DNA of 20,818 bases from an uncultured Methanobrevibacter sp. GTDB lineage: Archaea > Methanobacteriota > Methanobacteria > Methanobacteriales > Methanobacteriaceae. A program made the position numbers and the translations under genes. The notes under the pieces are model-generated. The model was not told the DNA's origin, did no database searches, and saw only the letters and a program-made list of their open reading frames with translations. The stretch is taken from NCBI GenBank assembly GCA_900319985.1, contig ONQL01000025.1:1-20818 (forward strand), written 5' to 3'. Below, one piece after another: positions 7,066-15,000 of the stretch (position 1 is the first letter of the stretch; every line of letters starts with the position of its first letter).

Positions 7066-8496
7066 TTATATTATGTCATCCAAAAGTGATTCAGCAGGAT
7101 CCATTCCTTGAGCTCCAATTAATAGAAGTATATCCTTTTTATCGGCTTTTTTATATGTTTCGCTCAAACATTCCTTTAAGTCATCATAATGAATAAAATC
7201 AACATTATTTTCATTTAAAGTATCGAAAAATACCTTTTTCTCTTCAGGTTCGACAAAGTTTAAATCATTGACAACATCATTGCTTGAAGATAGAATTAGT
7301 TCGATATTGTCATCCATAGACTCAACAATAGCTTCAACATTTAATTGATTAATTTCAACTCCTCTTGAACCCCTAATGGAACATACAACATATAATGTTT
7401 GGTTTTCAGGAAGCATTTTAATTGTTTCGGAAATAGTTGCTTTGATTCCATCAGGATTGTGTGCGAAATCATCGTAAATTAAAGGTTGGTCATTTAGCTT
7501 AGCAAAACGTCTGTTTAATGCTTTATATGATTTGACACCTTCAATGATATTTTCCTTATCGATACCTAATGAAATGCATGCACCAATGGCAGACAATATA
7601 TTTTGAATGAAATGACGACCTGTGAAAGGCAAGTCCTGTCCTTTTAATAATACATCACCACGATAAATAATTTCATTTCCATTAAAATAAACTGAATTTA
7701 ACTTATCCATCTCAGACATGGAAGTATAAAACGGATTTTTGGCATCTAACTTCATAACCAATTCATCATCATGATTCAATACACAAATTCCATCCCCAAT
7801 GGCATTTGGAACGGCAACAATCTCTTCAAAAACATCATCAATTGAATTTACAAGTCCAATATGGTCCATTGCAATATTTGTTATGACACCAACTTTCGGA
7901 TTAATTGCTTCACTCATCAAAGCGGCATGATTTTTCATCAATTTTCCAAGCCATCCCTGAACTTCAGATACTTCAACCACCATATAGTCCAATTCACCAT
8001 TGCTATTCACTTCATCTACAATCAATTTAGAAACCATAGGATCAATTAATGTGTTGAATTCAGATTCACTGTCAGTGTTGGTAAATACATTGAATCCAGC
8101 AGTTTTTAAAATATGATAAATTAAATGTGATGTTGTGGATTTGCCGTTTGTTCCTGTGATTACAATATTAGTTGAATTTGGAGAAAATTTTTCTACAGTA
8201 TATGAAAGTGCAAACGCATTTGCCAATTCTATTCTATCCGTAATGATAAGAGGAAAATTTAATTTTTCAGCCATTTCAATAGCGCCATCTTTAGGATTTT
8301 GAGTTATTAAACATGCAATATTTTTATTGAAAGCCATTTCAATACCAATATCATTAATCCAATGACGTATAACAATATCTCCAGTATGTGAATCATTTAA
8401 AAATGTAAATTTTCCAGTAAAACCATCAATAGAGAAAAATTCATCATTTCCTACAAGTCTTCCATTGACCGCATCAACAACTTCTTGAATTTCCAT
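7066..8496 (-). CDS. Pseudomurein peptide ligase, Mur ligase family (pMurE-like)
   Basis: ATP-dependent amino acid ligase of the MurC-F superfamily, expected to extend the peptide of pseudomurein precursors in the cytoplasm. From MEIQEVV: the P-loop GTNGKST is at 115-121, the Mur-type MDHIG near 213, and the C-terminal FAHNPDGIKATI matches the DYAHNPxxL region of MurE/MurF. At 476 residues it is full length. GGAGTG precedes the ATG at 8496 by 5 bases; the GTG at 8505 lacks a site and is less likely. It is followed closely by the envelope-protein genes and preceded by the MraY homologue, a pairing known in Methanobacteriales (MTH734/MTH735 in Methanothermobacter, from memory). Which residue it adds cannot be read from the sequence. 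Confidence 0.85.
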   Translation of the reverse strand: MEIQEVVDAVNGRLVGNDEFFSIDGFTGKFTFLNDSHTGDIVIRHWINDIGIEMAFNKNIACLITQNPKDGAIEMAEKLNFPLIITDRIELANAFALSYTVEKFSPNSTNIVITGTNGKSTTSHLIYHILKTAGFNVFTNTDSESEFNTLIDPMVSKLIVDEVNSNGELDYMVVEVSEVQGWLGKLMKNHAALMSEAINPKVGVITNIAMDHIGLVNSIDDVFEEIVAVPNAIGDGICVLNHDDELVMKLDAKNPFYTSMSEMDKLNSVYFNGNEIIYRGDVLLKGQDLPFTGRHFIQNILSAIGACISLGIDKENIIEGVKSYKALNRRFAKLNDQPLIYDDFAHNPDGIKATISETIKMLPENQTLYVVCSIRGSRGVEINQLNVEAIVESMDDNIELILSSSNDVVNDLNFVEPEEKKVFFDTLNENNVDFIHYDDLKECLSETYKKADKKDILLLIGAQGMDPAESLLDDII

Positions 8497-8526
8497 AAAT
8501 ATCACTCCAAAAAAAGAAAAAAAAAA

Positions 8527-9597
8527 TTAGAATATGTACATCTTAGCAATAATACCTATTATGCATAATAAAACTGTACATCCCCAATAAGTTAATATGA
8601 TTTTTACTTCAGACATTCCATAATGATTTAATGTGTGATGTAGTGGCTCAACAGGTAATTTAATAACATGTGCCCTATGCAATAAACTAACAAGCACTGA
8701 AATAATAGGAACTCCCAATGCTAAAACTCCAAAATATGGAATATCACAAACCAATACTGCAGCCGCATAACCAGTTCCCAATACAAAAGAACCAGTGTCA
8801 CCCATAAATATTGATGCAGGATATTTGTTGAACACTAAAAATCCTAAACACAATGCAGCCAATATTAGGAATGGGGGCAAAATAGTCATTGGTCCAAATA
8901 GATATCCATATGCACAACATGCAAGAGATGCAATACCTACAATACCTGCTGCAAGACCATCCATACCATCAATCAGATTAACAGAATTGATAGAACCTAA
9001 TACAGCAATGATGACTATAGGAATGGCAAAAATTCCCAATTCAAATCCGCCCAAGGTAGTTACAGCACCAGTTAAAGCCAAAAATAATCCCAATACAATC
9101 TGACAGATAATTTTTTCCAGTTCTTCAGGTTCTGTTTTAATTGGAACTTCACCTACAACCTTAACTTTACCTTTTTCAAGAAGATTATCTACTTCAGCTT
9201 TTGCTTTTGGAGTAGCAACACGTACCTCTTCTCCAGGTTGAACATCCAATCTTCCCAAAGCAATAACTTCATCGGAAGTATTTACAACAATCTTTTGAAC
9301 CTCTTTAACTTTAAGACCAATTAAATCATCAACCATACCTACGATTCCTCCCGCAAGCATAATGAATGAAACGATTAAAATTGGAGTATTTTGATAATAC
9401 AATGAAATAATTAAAGAAATTGTAAATAAGAATGCAATACCTCCCATTGTTGGAGTACCACTCTTATGTCTATGTTCACTAACTATAGGATTATCTGCAA
9501 TCCTTGCTTTAAGCAATATTCTCTTAATGTACCATGTAAAGAATATTGTAGCACATAATGTTATTAAAAAAAGAATTAACATATCTGTATTATTCAT
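8527..9597 (-). CDS. MraY-like phospho-sugar-pentapeptide transferase of pseudomurein synthesis
   Basis: Polytopic membrane enzyme of the MraY/WecA family, expected to transfer the phosphorylated precursor to an isoprenoid phosphate carrier. Family motifs are all present: HKSGTPTMGG (about 44-53), VDDLIGLK (about 89-96), SVNLIDGMDGLAAG (about 205-218), MGDTGSFVLG (about 265-274) and the His-rich PLHHTLNHYG near 318. About ten hydrophobic segments. Residues about 102-161 form a hydrophilic insert, absent from ordinary MraY, between VKEVQK and IICQIVLGL. I chose the ATG at 9597 (MNNTDMLIL) over the TTG at 9609 because a GGTAAG stretch lies just before it. It sits between the CarB-like ligase and the Mur ligase genes. 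Confidence 0.88.
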   Translation of the reverse strand: MNNTDMLILFLITLCATIFFTWYIKRILLKARIADNPIVSEHRHKSGTPTMGGIAFLFTISLIISLYYQNTPILIVSFIMLAGGIVGMVDDLIGLKVKEVQKIVVNTSDEVIALGRLDVQPGEEVRVATPKAKAEVDNLLEKGKVKVVGEVPIKTEPEELEKIICQIVLGLFLALTGAVTTLGGFELGIFAIPIVIIAVLGSINSVNLIDGMDGLAAGIVGIASLACCAYGYLFGPMTILPPFLILAALCLGFLVFNKYPASIFMGDTGSFVLGTGYAAAVLVCDIPYFGVLALGVPIISVLVSLLHRAHVIKLPVEPLHHTLNHYGMSEVKIILTYWGCTVLLCIIGIIAKMYIF

Positions 9598-9673
9598 CTT
9601 ACCACACAATAAATCTTTTAAACTAATAAAATATCTATTGATAATAGTATATAATTATAACTTATAACACAGA

Positions 9674-10768
9674 TTAAGTTAATTTATCAACTAAGTTTTC
9701 CAGCCCTTCTTTTGAATCAGCTCTGGCCGTTACCCTTTGATAACCTTCGGGTCCATGTACAACAAAATTATTATCCTCAAAAGATTTAACTGGTTCATTA
9801 GGAGATGGTCCTTCATAATCGCCAATCGGAATTTCAGTTGAATAGTTATATTCAAGTTTATCCAAAACATTCGCAATTGAAAACTCTCCAATAGCCATGT
9901 TAACTAATTCACATAATGAATTGACACCACAGGTCGCAGTAGTTAAATATCTGGTACCATTAGGTCTGGTATTTACCTCTATTGCATATAATTGATTTTT
10001 CTCTTTAGAAAACATGAAATCCATTTCAAAAATACCATCAGAATTTAAGTTTTTAGCTATTTTATAGGCTGTATGTTGAACTAGATTGTTGTCTAAACCT
10101 TCAACCATGCAGGGTCCAGTTTTAACTTTATTCAATGGATGAACTCCTTCCAAAGTAGTTTCACCCTTATAAATTGGAGGCAATGCAATAAATTCTCCGT
10201 TGAATCCTAAAACTTCAATGGAAATTTCAGAACCTTCGACAAATTTCTCACATAATGCCTGATTAAAATCTTCGAAATAATCTTTAACATCTTCAAGGGA
10301 TTTGGCCACTTTAATATCCTTTCCACCCTGACCTTCACCCTGTTTTAAAACAACAGGAAACTCCAGATTAAGTTCATCAGGGCTGTTCAATATTTGATAA
10401 TCCGGAGTGACAACTCCAATATCCCCATAAAACTCTTTTGTTTTAATTTTATTAGAAGTTAATTTAACGGCTCTAACATCAGCAGCAACAACAGGAATAC
10501 CCTGTTCCTTTTCAATTTCTTCCTTCATATGTGCAACATCAATTAATGGAGGGTCAATTCCGATTAATGGAACAATAGCATCCACATTTTGCATCATTGC
10601 AACCTGTTTAGGCCCATCCATACCCCTAGGGACAATGAATACCTGATCCGGCAAATCCAAATTAATTGCATTTTCATTAGACTCTGTGAGTACACTTTCT
10701 ATTCCTTTACTTCTAACATACCAATCAAGATCATCATACAATCTTGAACCGATAAATAATAATTTCAT
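9674..10768 (-). CDS. CarB-like ATP-grasp ligase of the pseudomurein cluster
   Basis: 364-residue ATP-grasp enzyme resembling half of the carbamoyl-phosphate synthase large chain. A preATP-grasp Rossmann part (about 1-100) precedes the ATP-grasp fold, with the ATP-binding KQGEGQGGKD (142-151), E248 in IFEMDF, and the metal-binding EVNTRPNG (264-271). Such genes join a carboxylate to an amine. The presence beside MraY and a Mur ligase suggests a carboxylate-amine ligase in the pseudomurein pathway; the substrate is unknown. The ATG overlaps the stop of the HycI-type peptidase gene as ATGA, so translation is coupled. Similar CarB-like genes are reported in pseudomurein gene clusters, from memory. 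Confidence 0.8.
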   Translation of the reverse strand: MKLLFIGSRLYDDLDWYVRSKGIESVLTESNENAINLDLPDQVFIVPRGMDGPKQVAMMQNVDAIVPLIGIDPPLIDVAHMKEEIEKEQGIPVVAADVRAVKLTSNKIKTKEFYGDIGVVTPDYQILNSPDELNLEFPVVLKQGEGQGGKDIKVAKSLEDVKDYFEDFNQALCEKFVEGSEISIEVLGFNGEFIALPPIYKGETTLEGVHPLNKVKTGPCMVEGLDNNLVQHTAYKIAKNLNSDGIFEMDFMFSKEKNQLYAIEVNTRPNGTRYLTTATCGVNSLCELVNMAIGEFSIANVLDKLEYNYSTEIPIGDYEGPSPNEPVKSFEDNNFVVHGPEGYQRVTARADSKEGLENLVDKLT

Positions 10769-11250
10769 AATATAATCCCTTTCAATACATCAATAAATTC
10801 ATAAGCGGCTTTTTCAACATTTTCAGTCAGATTTTCAGAATAATCCAGAGATTCAGGTTCAATTCCAACAAAAATTATCCTAAAATCATTATCCTTTTCC
10901 AAGTATCTCACAAAGAAAGATAAAGACATTGAATGAGTTGAAATACCGATGTTTGCAAAATCATATTTATTTAAAATTTTCATATCACCAGGCTGTCCAT
11001 CCATCAAACATGCATCAACAATGATTATATGGCTCGGATTTTCTTTTCTGAGTTTGCCTGTGAAGTTTTCAGGAACTGTTTCGGCATTAATAAACAGCAA
11101 TTTCTTTTTGTCTTCAATATTTTCTTCTTTTAGTTTTTTTATAATGAATGGTCCTACACCATCATCACACTTAAGCTCATTACCAACGCCTAAAACAATT
11201 AATTTCTCACAATCGGCAAGAAAATATTCTAGTTGAGATTCAAAAGACAT
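10765..11250 (-). CDS. Hydrogenase maturation peptidase, HycI/FrhD type
   Basis: Endopeptidase that removes the C-terminal extension of a [NiFe] hydrogenase large subunit after nickel insertion. From MSFESQ: the family signature GVGNELKCDDGVG is at 21-33, and the metal-site residues E25, D79 (IVDAC) and H106 (STHSMSLSF) match the nickel-sensing E, D and H of HycI/HybD. About 161 residues, usual length. GGTGA lies 4 bases before the ATG at 11250. A longer form from 11268 would overlap the stop of the upstream methyltransferase and lacks its own site. NikR, two genes upstream, supports a nickel-hydrogenase context. Which hydrogenase it serves cannot be read here. Confidence 0.85.
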   Translation of the reverse strand: MSFESQLEYFLADCEKLIVLGVGNELKCDDGVGPFIIKKLKEENIEDKKKLLFINAETVPENFTGKLRKENPSHIIIVDACLMDGQPGDMKILNKYDFANIGISTHSMSLSFFVRYLEKDNDFRIIFVGIEPESLDYSENLTENVEKAAYEFIDVLKGIIL

Positions 11251-11260
11251 TATTTCACCT

Positions 11261-12031
11261 TTACACATATTCTGTTTTTATACTTTCAATCCCATTTCCC
11301 ATACTATATTTTAGTTTAACATTTATAAATTCATTGCTATTTACTGTTTTCTCATCCAATGGAATTAATAAAGGTGGATTCAACATAGGTGTTGGACCGC
11401 AAATAATATCCTCATTAAGAATTGTATATGTCGTAATTTTCAATCCGTTAATCAGACCATCCTTTTTAGATTTAATAGAGATTATTTTTTCGAAATTTGG
11501 GTCAATATCCTCTAAAAAATCAAATTCGGAATAAGCCACTGCATCGGAAAATACTTCGTATGATGCATCTTCCTCATCCCAATGAAAATGATGCCTATGC
11601 ATGTGAACCAGTTCGATAGTGTTGATAATTCCCTTGGGAATTATCTCGCCTGTTTCTTTTAAGAATTTTTTAGCAAAATTCAATACTGGAACCTGCTCCT
11701 CATCAATTAAAGCAGTATCCATCATTTCACAGACAATCAAATCTGCTTTTTTAGTAAATTCATAGTTAAACACATCTTCATTGATAACTTTAACATTTTC
11801 AAAGTCGGATAAATTTTCTTTTGCACAGCTTGCGGCTTTGAATTCGGATTCCAATGCAATAACTTCTTCAAAGTAAAAACTTAAAAAATAAGATAATATT
11901 CCACTTCCACAGCCCAAATCATAAGCCAAAGTATTGTCACATTCATACTCAAAAATGGCATTATAAAAACTAGCTAACCTCTCCGAATCGTTTAATAAAT
12001 CTGAATGATAAGGAGTCGTTTTAAATTTCAT
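11261..12031 (-). CDS. SAM-dependent methyltransferase with PRMT-like features
   Basis: 256 residues. Class I Rossmann methyltransferase with SAM motif YDLGCGSGILSYFLS (about 37-51), an acidic end of strand 2 (ALES, about 69-72) and CEMMDTALIDEEQVPVLNF (about 100-118). The last resembles the double-E loop of protein arginine methyltransferases (SExMGxxLxxExM), although the second glutamate pattern is altered (DEEQ). The target may be a protein, but L11- or RNA-type substrates cannot be excluded. It starts 18 bases after the NikR stop codon and its stop is followed at once by the peptidase gene, so it belongs to the same transcription unit. Confidence 0.75.
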   Translation of the reverse strand: MKFKTTPYHSDLLNDSERLASFYNAIFEYECDNTLAYDLGCGSGILSYFLSFYFEEVIALESEFKAASCAKENLSDFENVKVINEDVFNYEFTKKADLIVCEMMDTALIDEEQVPVLNFAKKFLKETGEIIPKGIINTIELVHMHRHHFHWDEEDASYEVFSDAVAYSEFDFLEDIDPNFEKIISIKSKKDGLINGLKITTYTILNEDIICGPTPMLNPPLLIPLDEKTVNSNEFINVKLKYSMGNGIESIKTEYV

Positions 12032-12049
12032 AAAAAAAAATAATAAAAT

Positions 12050-12502
12050 TTAGTGATGATGGTGACCGTGTTCGTGACTATGGCCAGGTTCACTAAATTC
12101 TTCTCCATTTGCAGTACTTGTAAGTTTTACGTGTTCTACACCTTTAAGTCTCATGATTCTTTCAGTCAAATCACGAATCTCAGCAATATCCCCATTAACT
12201 ACCACAATTTCCATACAATACTTATCAGTCATGTGAATATGCATGCTTGTGTTGATTTCATTTCTGAAACTATGCTGAATTTCTGCAAGATTTTCCATCA
12301 CCCCAGTATAATGGTGGTCATAGATAATTGTTACAATACCAATTCTTTGACCTTCCATTGAATTCATCCATTGATATCTTACAATATAATCCTGAAGTGC
12401 ATCACGAATCCCTTTAGAACGGGACTGATATCCCCTTTCCTTTAATACTTCATCAAAATCTGCAAGTAATTTTTTAGGTAAAGACATACTTATTCTCATC
12501 AT
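12050..12502 (-). CDS. nikR: Nickel-responsive regulator NikR
   Basis: Ribbon-helix-helix DNA-binding protein that represses nickel uptake or related genes when nickel is bound. The N-terminal RISMSLPKKLLADFDEVL is the RHH motif; the C-terminal ACT-like domain carries the nickel ligands at the same spacing as E. coli NikR (H76, H87, H89, C95), here H77, H88, H90 and C96 counted from MMRIS. The protein ends in a histidine-rich tail (GHSHEHGHHHH), probably an extra metal-binding element. I start at 12502 (MMRIS) rather than 12514 because this matches the family and the TATA box predicts transcription beginning there, without a ribosome site. It heads the block of methyltransferase, peptidase and pseudomurein genes. 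Confidence 0.92.
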   Translation of the reverse strand: MMRISMSLPKKLLADFDEVLKERGYQSRSKGIRDALQDYIVRYQWMNSMEGQRIGIVTIIYDHHYTGVMENLAEIQHSFRNEINTSMHIHMTDKYCMEIVVVNGDIAEIRDLTERIMRLKGVEHVKLTSTANGEEFSEPGHSHEHGHHHH

Positions 12503-12523
12503 AAAAAAACACATCGAAATATT

Positions 12524-12536
12524 AAATTATATACTA
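12524..12536 (-). promoter_or_regulatory. TATA box for nikR, leaderless transcript likely
   Basis: Minus-strand AGTATATAATTTA is centred about 28 bases before the ATGATG start of nikR (12502/12499). No Shine-Dalgarno-like sequence precedes the start codons. The distance is that expected from TATA to transcription start in archaea, so the mRNA probably begins at or next to the start codon. Confidence 0.45.
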
Positions 12537-12569
12537 AAATATATTCTTTTTAAGTTATTTAAATATTAT

Positions 12570-12607
12570 GATTAAAATAAAAAATAATATTACTTCATTA
12601 ATATGAA
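12570..12607 (-). terminator. Terminator after the winged-helix gene
   Basis: On the minus strand, just after the stop codon at 12622, a T-run (12612-12619) is followed by a 5-bp hairpin (TTCAT at 12594-12598 with ATGAA at 12603-12607, 4-base loop) and a second T-rich run to about 12570. This is a plausible oligo-T terminator between this gene and nikR. Confidence 0.4.
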
Positions 12608-12621
12608 ATATAAAAAAAATA

Positions 12622-13089
12622 TTACTCTACCAGCAGGTAATACTCGCCATCGTCCTTAGTCATATGTTTTAACAATCCTTTATTCTGTAAAGATAAAATA
12701 ATGTGATACATTCTAAAATTAGACAATTTTAAATCACCATACAAAAGATGTCCCTCTAAAGTGTATTTGGAGATAAGATTTTTTTCATCGACCAACTCTT
12801 GAATTAATTCATATGACTCTTTCTCCTTCATGTTCAATTCCAATTCTTGAACATCCTTTTTTGAGTTAACGGTATTAATCTCCTTTTCATATTCAGACAA
12901 GGAAACCTTGTTATCTTTAAAAACAACCAATTGTTTTTCTTCCAATTCAGATACGATTTGAACCAAATCATATTCATGGAATCCCAAATCTTCTCTTATG
13001 ATATCCAGTGGAACACCCTCAGGATATTCCCTATCAAAAATCTTGATTTGATTTAAAACAACTTCTTCGTTTTTTGTAATTGTAATCAT
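12622..13089 (-). CDS. Uncharacterised protein with two winged-helix-like domains
   Basis: 155 residues. Residues about 5-65 (EEVVLNQIKIF, then PLDIIREDLGFHEYDLVQIV, then LVVFKDNKVSLS) look like a winged helix with its recognition helix and wing. A second similar unit is suggested at about 90-155 (YELIQELVDE, then SNFRMYHIILSLQNKGLL). The linker is acidic and basic by turns. It may be a transcription regulator or a structural DNA-binding protein; I do not recognise a named family. No ribosome site is evident; TATA-like sequence around 13115-13130 and the lack of a leader suggest an almost leaderless start at 13089. Confidence 0.6.
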   Translation of the reverse strand: MITITKNEEVVLNQIKIFDREYPEGVPLDIIREDLGFHEYDLVQIVSELEEKQLVVFKDNKVSLSEYEKEINTVNSKKDVQELELNMKEKESYELIQELVDEKNLISKYTLEGHLLYGDLKLSNFRMYHIILSLQNKGLLKHMTKDDGEYYLLVE

Positions 13090-13166
13090 ATAATCAGTAC
13101 TTTAATCAATTAATAAATATTATATCATAGCTATTATTAATAGTTATGTCAATAGCACATGCAAAT

Positions 13167-13811
13167 TTAGGACAATTGCATTTCATTTTCCAATGCTTTA
13201 GCTTCCTGTTTATTTTTTTCAGCAATTTCTTCCGGAGTTAAATCAAAAGGTCTTGTGAAAAACAAATCTATATCATTAACGACCTGACAAATTGACATGT
13301 GCACCAATTCTTTTAAAGCTAAGCTTTTCTGAACCCTATTCAATGAGTCATCACCATAAATCCTATCATAATCCTTTTGATAGTCTTCACGTATTTTTTT
13401 AGGGTCCAAATCTACTTCAAGCTTGTCTTTGTCATATTCTTCAGTTAGAATTAAAAAATTAATTAGCTCTTCCTTTTCATCAGCAAAATCATTGTCAGGA
13501 TTATCAATTACATCATGGAAATACTTATTGACAGACTGGAAAACATCCCTTGAAACATTACCGTTTATGATATTATCCAAAAACAAGGAAAATGTTTCTG
13601 AAATAAAATATTTTCCATTCTCTTCTTTTGTCTGAAAAACCAATTCATTTTCGACATTAGCAACATATTGAATTAAAACAATTTCATTTCCTTTTTCAAA
13701 TGATTTTACATTAAATTTAGCATTTTTAAGCTTATAATCTGAATTAAATTTTAAAGCATTTTCAACATTTTCAATATCCTCTTTTGAAATTTCCATATAC
13801 TTTTCAGCCAT
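13167..13811 (-). CDS. Uncharacterised soluble protein
   Basis: 214 residues beginning MAEKYMEISK, acidic and lysine-rich, without membrane segments or cysteine clusters. An N-terminal alpha/beta part (to about 85) is followed by a helical part containing DPKKIREDYQKDYDRIYG and a charged tail (EEIAEKNKQEAKALENEMQ). I do not recognise the family. The ATG at 13811 is preceded by AGGTTGAT; a TTG nine bases earlier is possible but unlikely. It is transcribed divergently from the UPF0305 gene and is separated from the winged-helix gene by about 77 bases of A/T-rich DNA that holds an imperfect dyad (about 13128-13144). Confidence 0.6.
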   Translation of the reverse strand: MAEKYMEISKEDIENVENALKFNSDYKLKNAKFNVKSFEKGNEIVLIQYVANVENELVFQTKEENGKYFISETFSLFLDNIINGNVSRDVFQSVNKYFHDVIDNPDNDFADEKEELINFLILTEEYDKDKLEVDLDPKKIREDYQKDYDRIYGDDSLNRVQKSLALKELVHMSICQVVNDIDLFFTRPFDLTPEEIAEKNKQEAKALENEMQLS

Positions 13812-13840
13812 AACTATCAACCTAATTATTTGTATAGACT

Positions 13841-13884
13841 TTCTATAAATAATAATTATATGTTAAAGTATTTTTATTTATAAC
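13841..13884. promoter_or_regulatory. Divergent promoter region
   Basis: The 88 bases between the two divergent genes hold TATA-like sequence for the plus strand at about 13871-13884 (TTTTATTTATAAC) and for the minus strand at about 13841-13862. The plus-strand box lies 20-25 bases from the ATG at 13900, which has no ribosome site, so that mRNA is probably leaderless. Confidence 0.4.
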
Positions 13885-13899
13885 TTAATATATTAAATC

Positions 13900-14451
13900 A
13901 TGAAATCCGAAGACATATTGATTGAACTTAAAGAATTATCCGAAAAAAATGTCATCACGAGAAAAGATTTAATGGAAATTCTTAAAAAATATGCTCGGAT
14001 TATATCGCCATATGATTTGATGCTGGCTACGGCACGTATGCGAAAAGATGGTGAATTTCTTCATGCGAATTATCGTGAAAAATATTTAAAAGTTTATATT
14101 AAATATTTTATACTTCGTATGAAAGAGGTTATTGAAAATGATAACTATAATGATAAAGAAATTGATAAAGAATCTTTTGTTACATCATTTCCAATGCTTA
14201 AAAGAACATTTGAAAAGGAAAGATTGTCTAATGCAGATGACGACAAAATTCCATTAATTTATGTAATAACTGCATTATACACCACTTTCATATTGGAAGA
14301 ACCAATACACCCCGTAGGAAGTGAATTTCCCGGAAGTTTGAAAGTAGAAGAAAAAAACGGGAAGTTTTTCTGTCCAGTAAAAGATAATCAAAAAGACAAC
14401 ATTAACGCGATTTGTCATTTATGCCTTGCAGAGCAAACACCAAATATTTAA
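13900..14451 (+). CDS. UPF0305 / DUF2115 family protein
   Basis: 183 residues, helical in the N-terminal two thirds. The C-terminal part, PIHPVGSEFPGSLKVEEK then FFCPVKDNQKDN then AICHLCLAEQ, matches the signature of the methanogen UPF0305 (DUF2115) family as I remember it. Cysteines C158, C172 and C175 could bind a metal. The function is unknown. The ATG at 13900 lacks a ribosome site and the TATA box is close, so translation from a leaderless mRNA is likely. It is the first gene of a plus-strand run that continues into the LOG-family gene 13 bases later. Confidence 0.75.
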   Translation: MKSEDILIELKELSEKNVITRKDLMEILKKYARIISPYDLMLATARMRKDGEFLHANYREKYLKVYIKYFILRMKEVIENDNYNDKEIDKESFVTSFPMLKRTFEKERLSNADDDKIPLIYVITALYTTFILEEPIHPVGSEFPGSLKVEEKNGKFFCPVKDNQKDNINAICHLCLAEQTPNI

Positions 14452-14464
14452 GAGAGATGATTTG

Positions 14465-14992
14465 ATGAACATCTGTTTATACGGATCAGGAAGCAGGAAA
14501 ATAGATAAAATTTACACAGATAATGCTTATGAATTAGGGCGCCAATTAGCTAAAAACGGACATACTCTTGTTTTTGGTGGAGGAGATACTGGAATGATGG
14601 GCGCATGTGCTGAAGGAGTTCATGACAATAATGGAAGAACAATCGGAATAGCTCCCGAGTGGATTGGAAACTTTGAACAATTATGCAAAAAATGCAGCGA
14701 ATTTATCCTTGTCGATACAATGGATGAACGGAAAAACAAATTTTTAGAAAATTCCGATGCATTCATCATAACACCAGGAGGAATTGGAACACTGGATGAA
14801 TTTTTTGAAATCATAACCCTTAAAAAATTAAAGCAACATAATAAAGAAATAATTATATTTAATATTGATGGCTTTTTTAACAAGATGTTAAAAATGATTG
14901 ATGAAATGTCTGAAAAAGGCTTTTTATACAAGCAAGAGGAACTTTACAATATTGCTAATGACATAAATACAGTCATGGAATATTTAAAATAG
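14465..14992 (+). CDS. LOG-family (Rossmann-fold nucleotide-binding) protein
   Basis: 175 residues. Members of this family (TIGR00725/TIGR00730) include nucleotide 5'-monophosphate phosphoribohydrolases, often misnamed lysine decarboxylases. Visible features are the N-terminal CLYGSGSRKID, GGGDTGMMGACAEG (38-51), the catalytic-region arginine in MDERKNKF (86-93), and the diagnostic PGGIGTLDEFFE (104-115). Substrate in archaea is not established. GAGATGAT precedes the ATG at 14465; an earlier in-frame ATG at 14426 would overlap the upstream gene and is rejected. The next gene starts at or just after the stop codon, so an operon is likely. Confidence 0.82.
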   Translation: MNICLYGSGSRKIDKIYTDNAYELGRQLAKNGHTLVFGGGDTGMMGACAEGVHDNNGRTIGIAPEWIGNFEQLCKKCSEFILVDTMDERKNKFLENSDAFIITPGGIGTLDEFFEIITLKKLKQHNKEIIIFNIDGFFNKMLKMIDEMSEKGFLYKQEELYNIANDINTVMEYLK

Positions 14993-15000
14993 TGGTTGAC

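Noticed and set aside
14620..14931. Minus-strand frame of 103 codons opposite the LOG-family gene
   Set aside because: Shadow of a gene with clear family motifs; no start signal.
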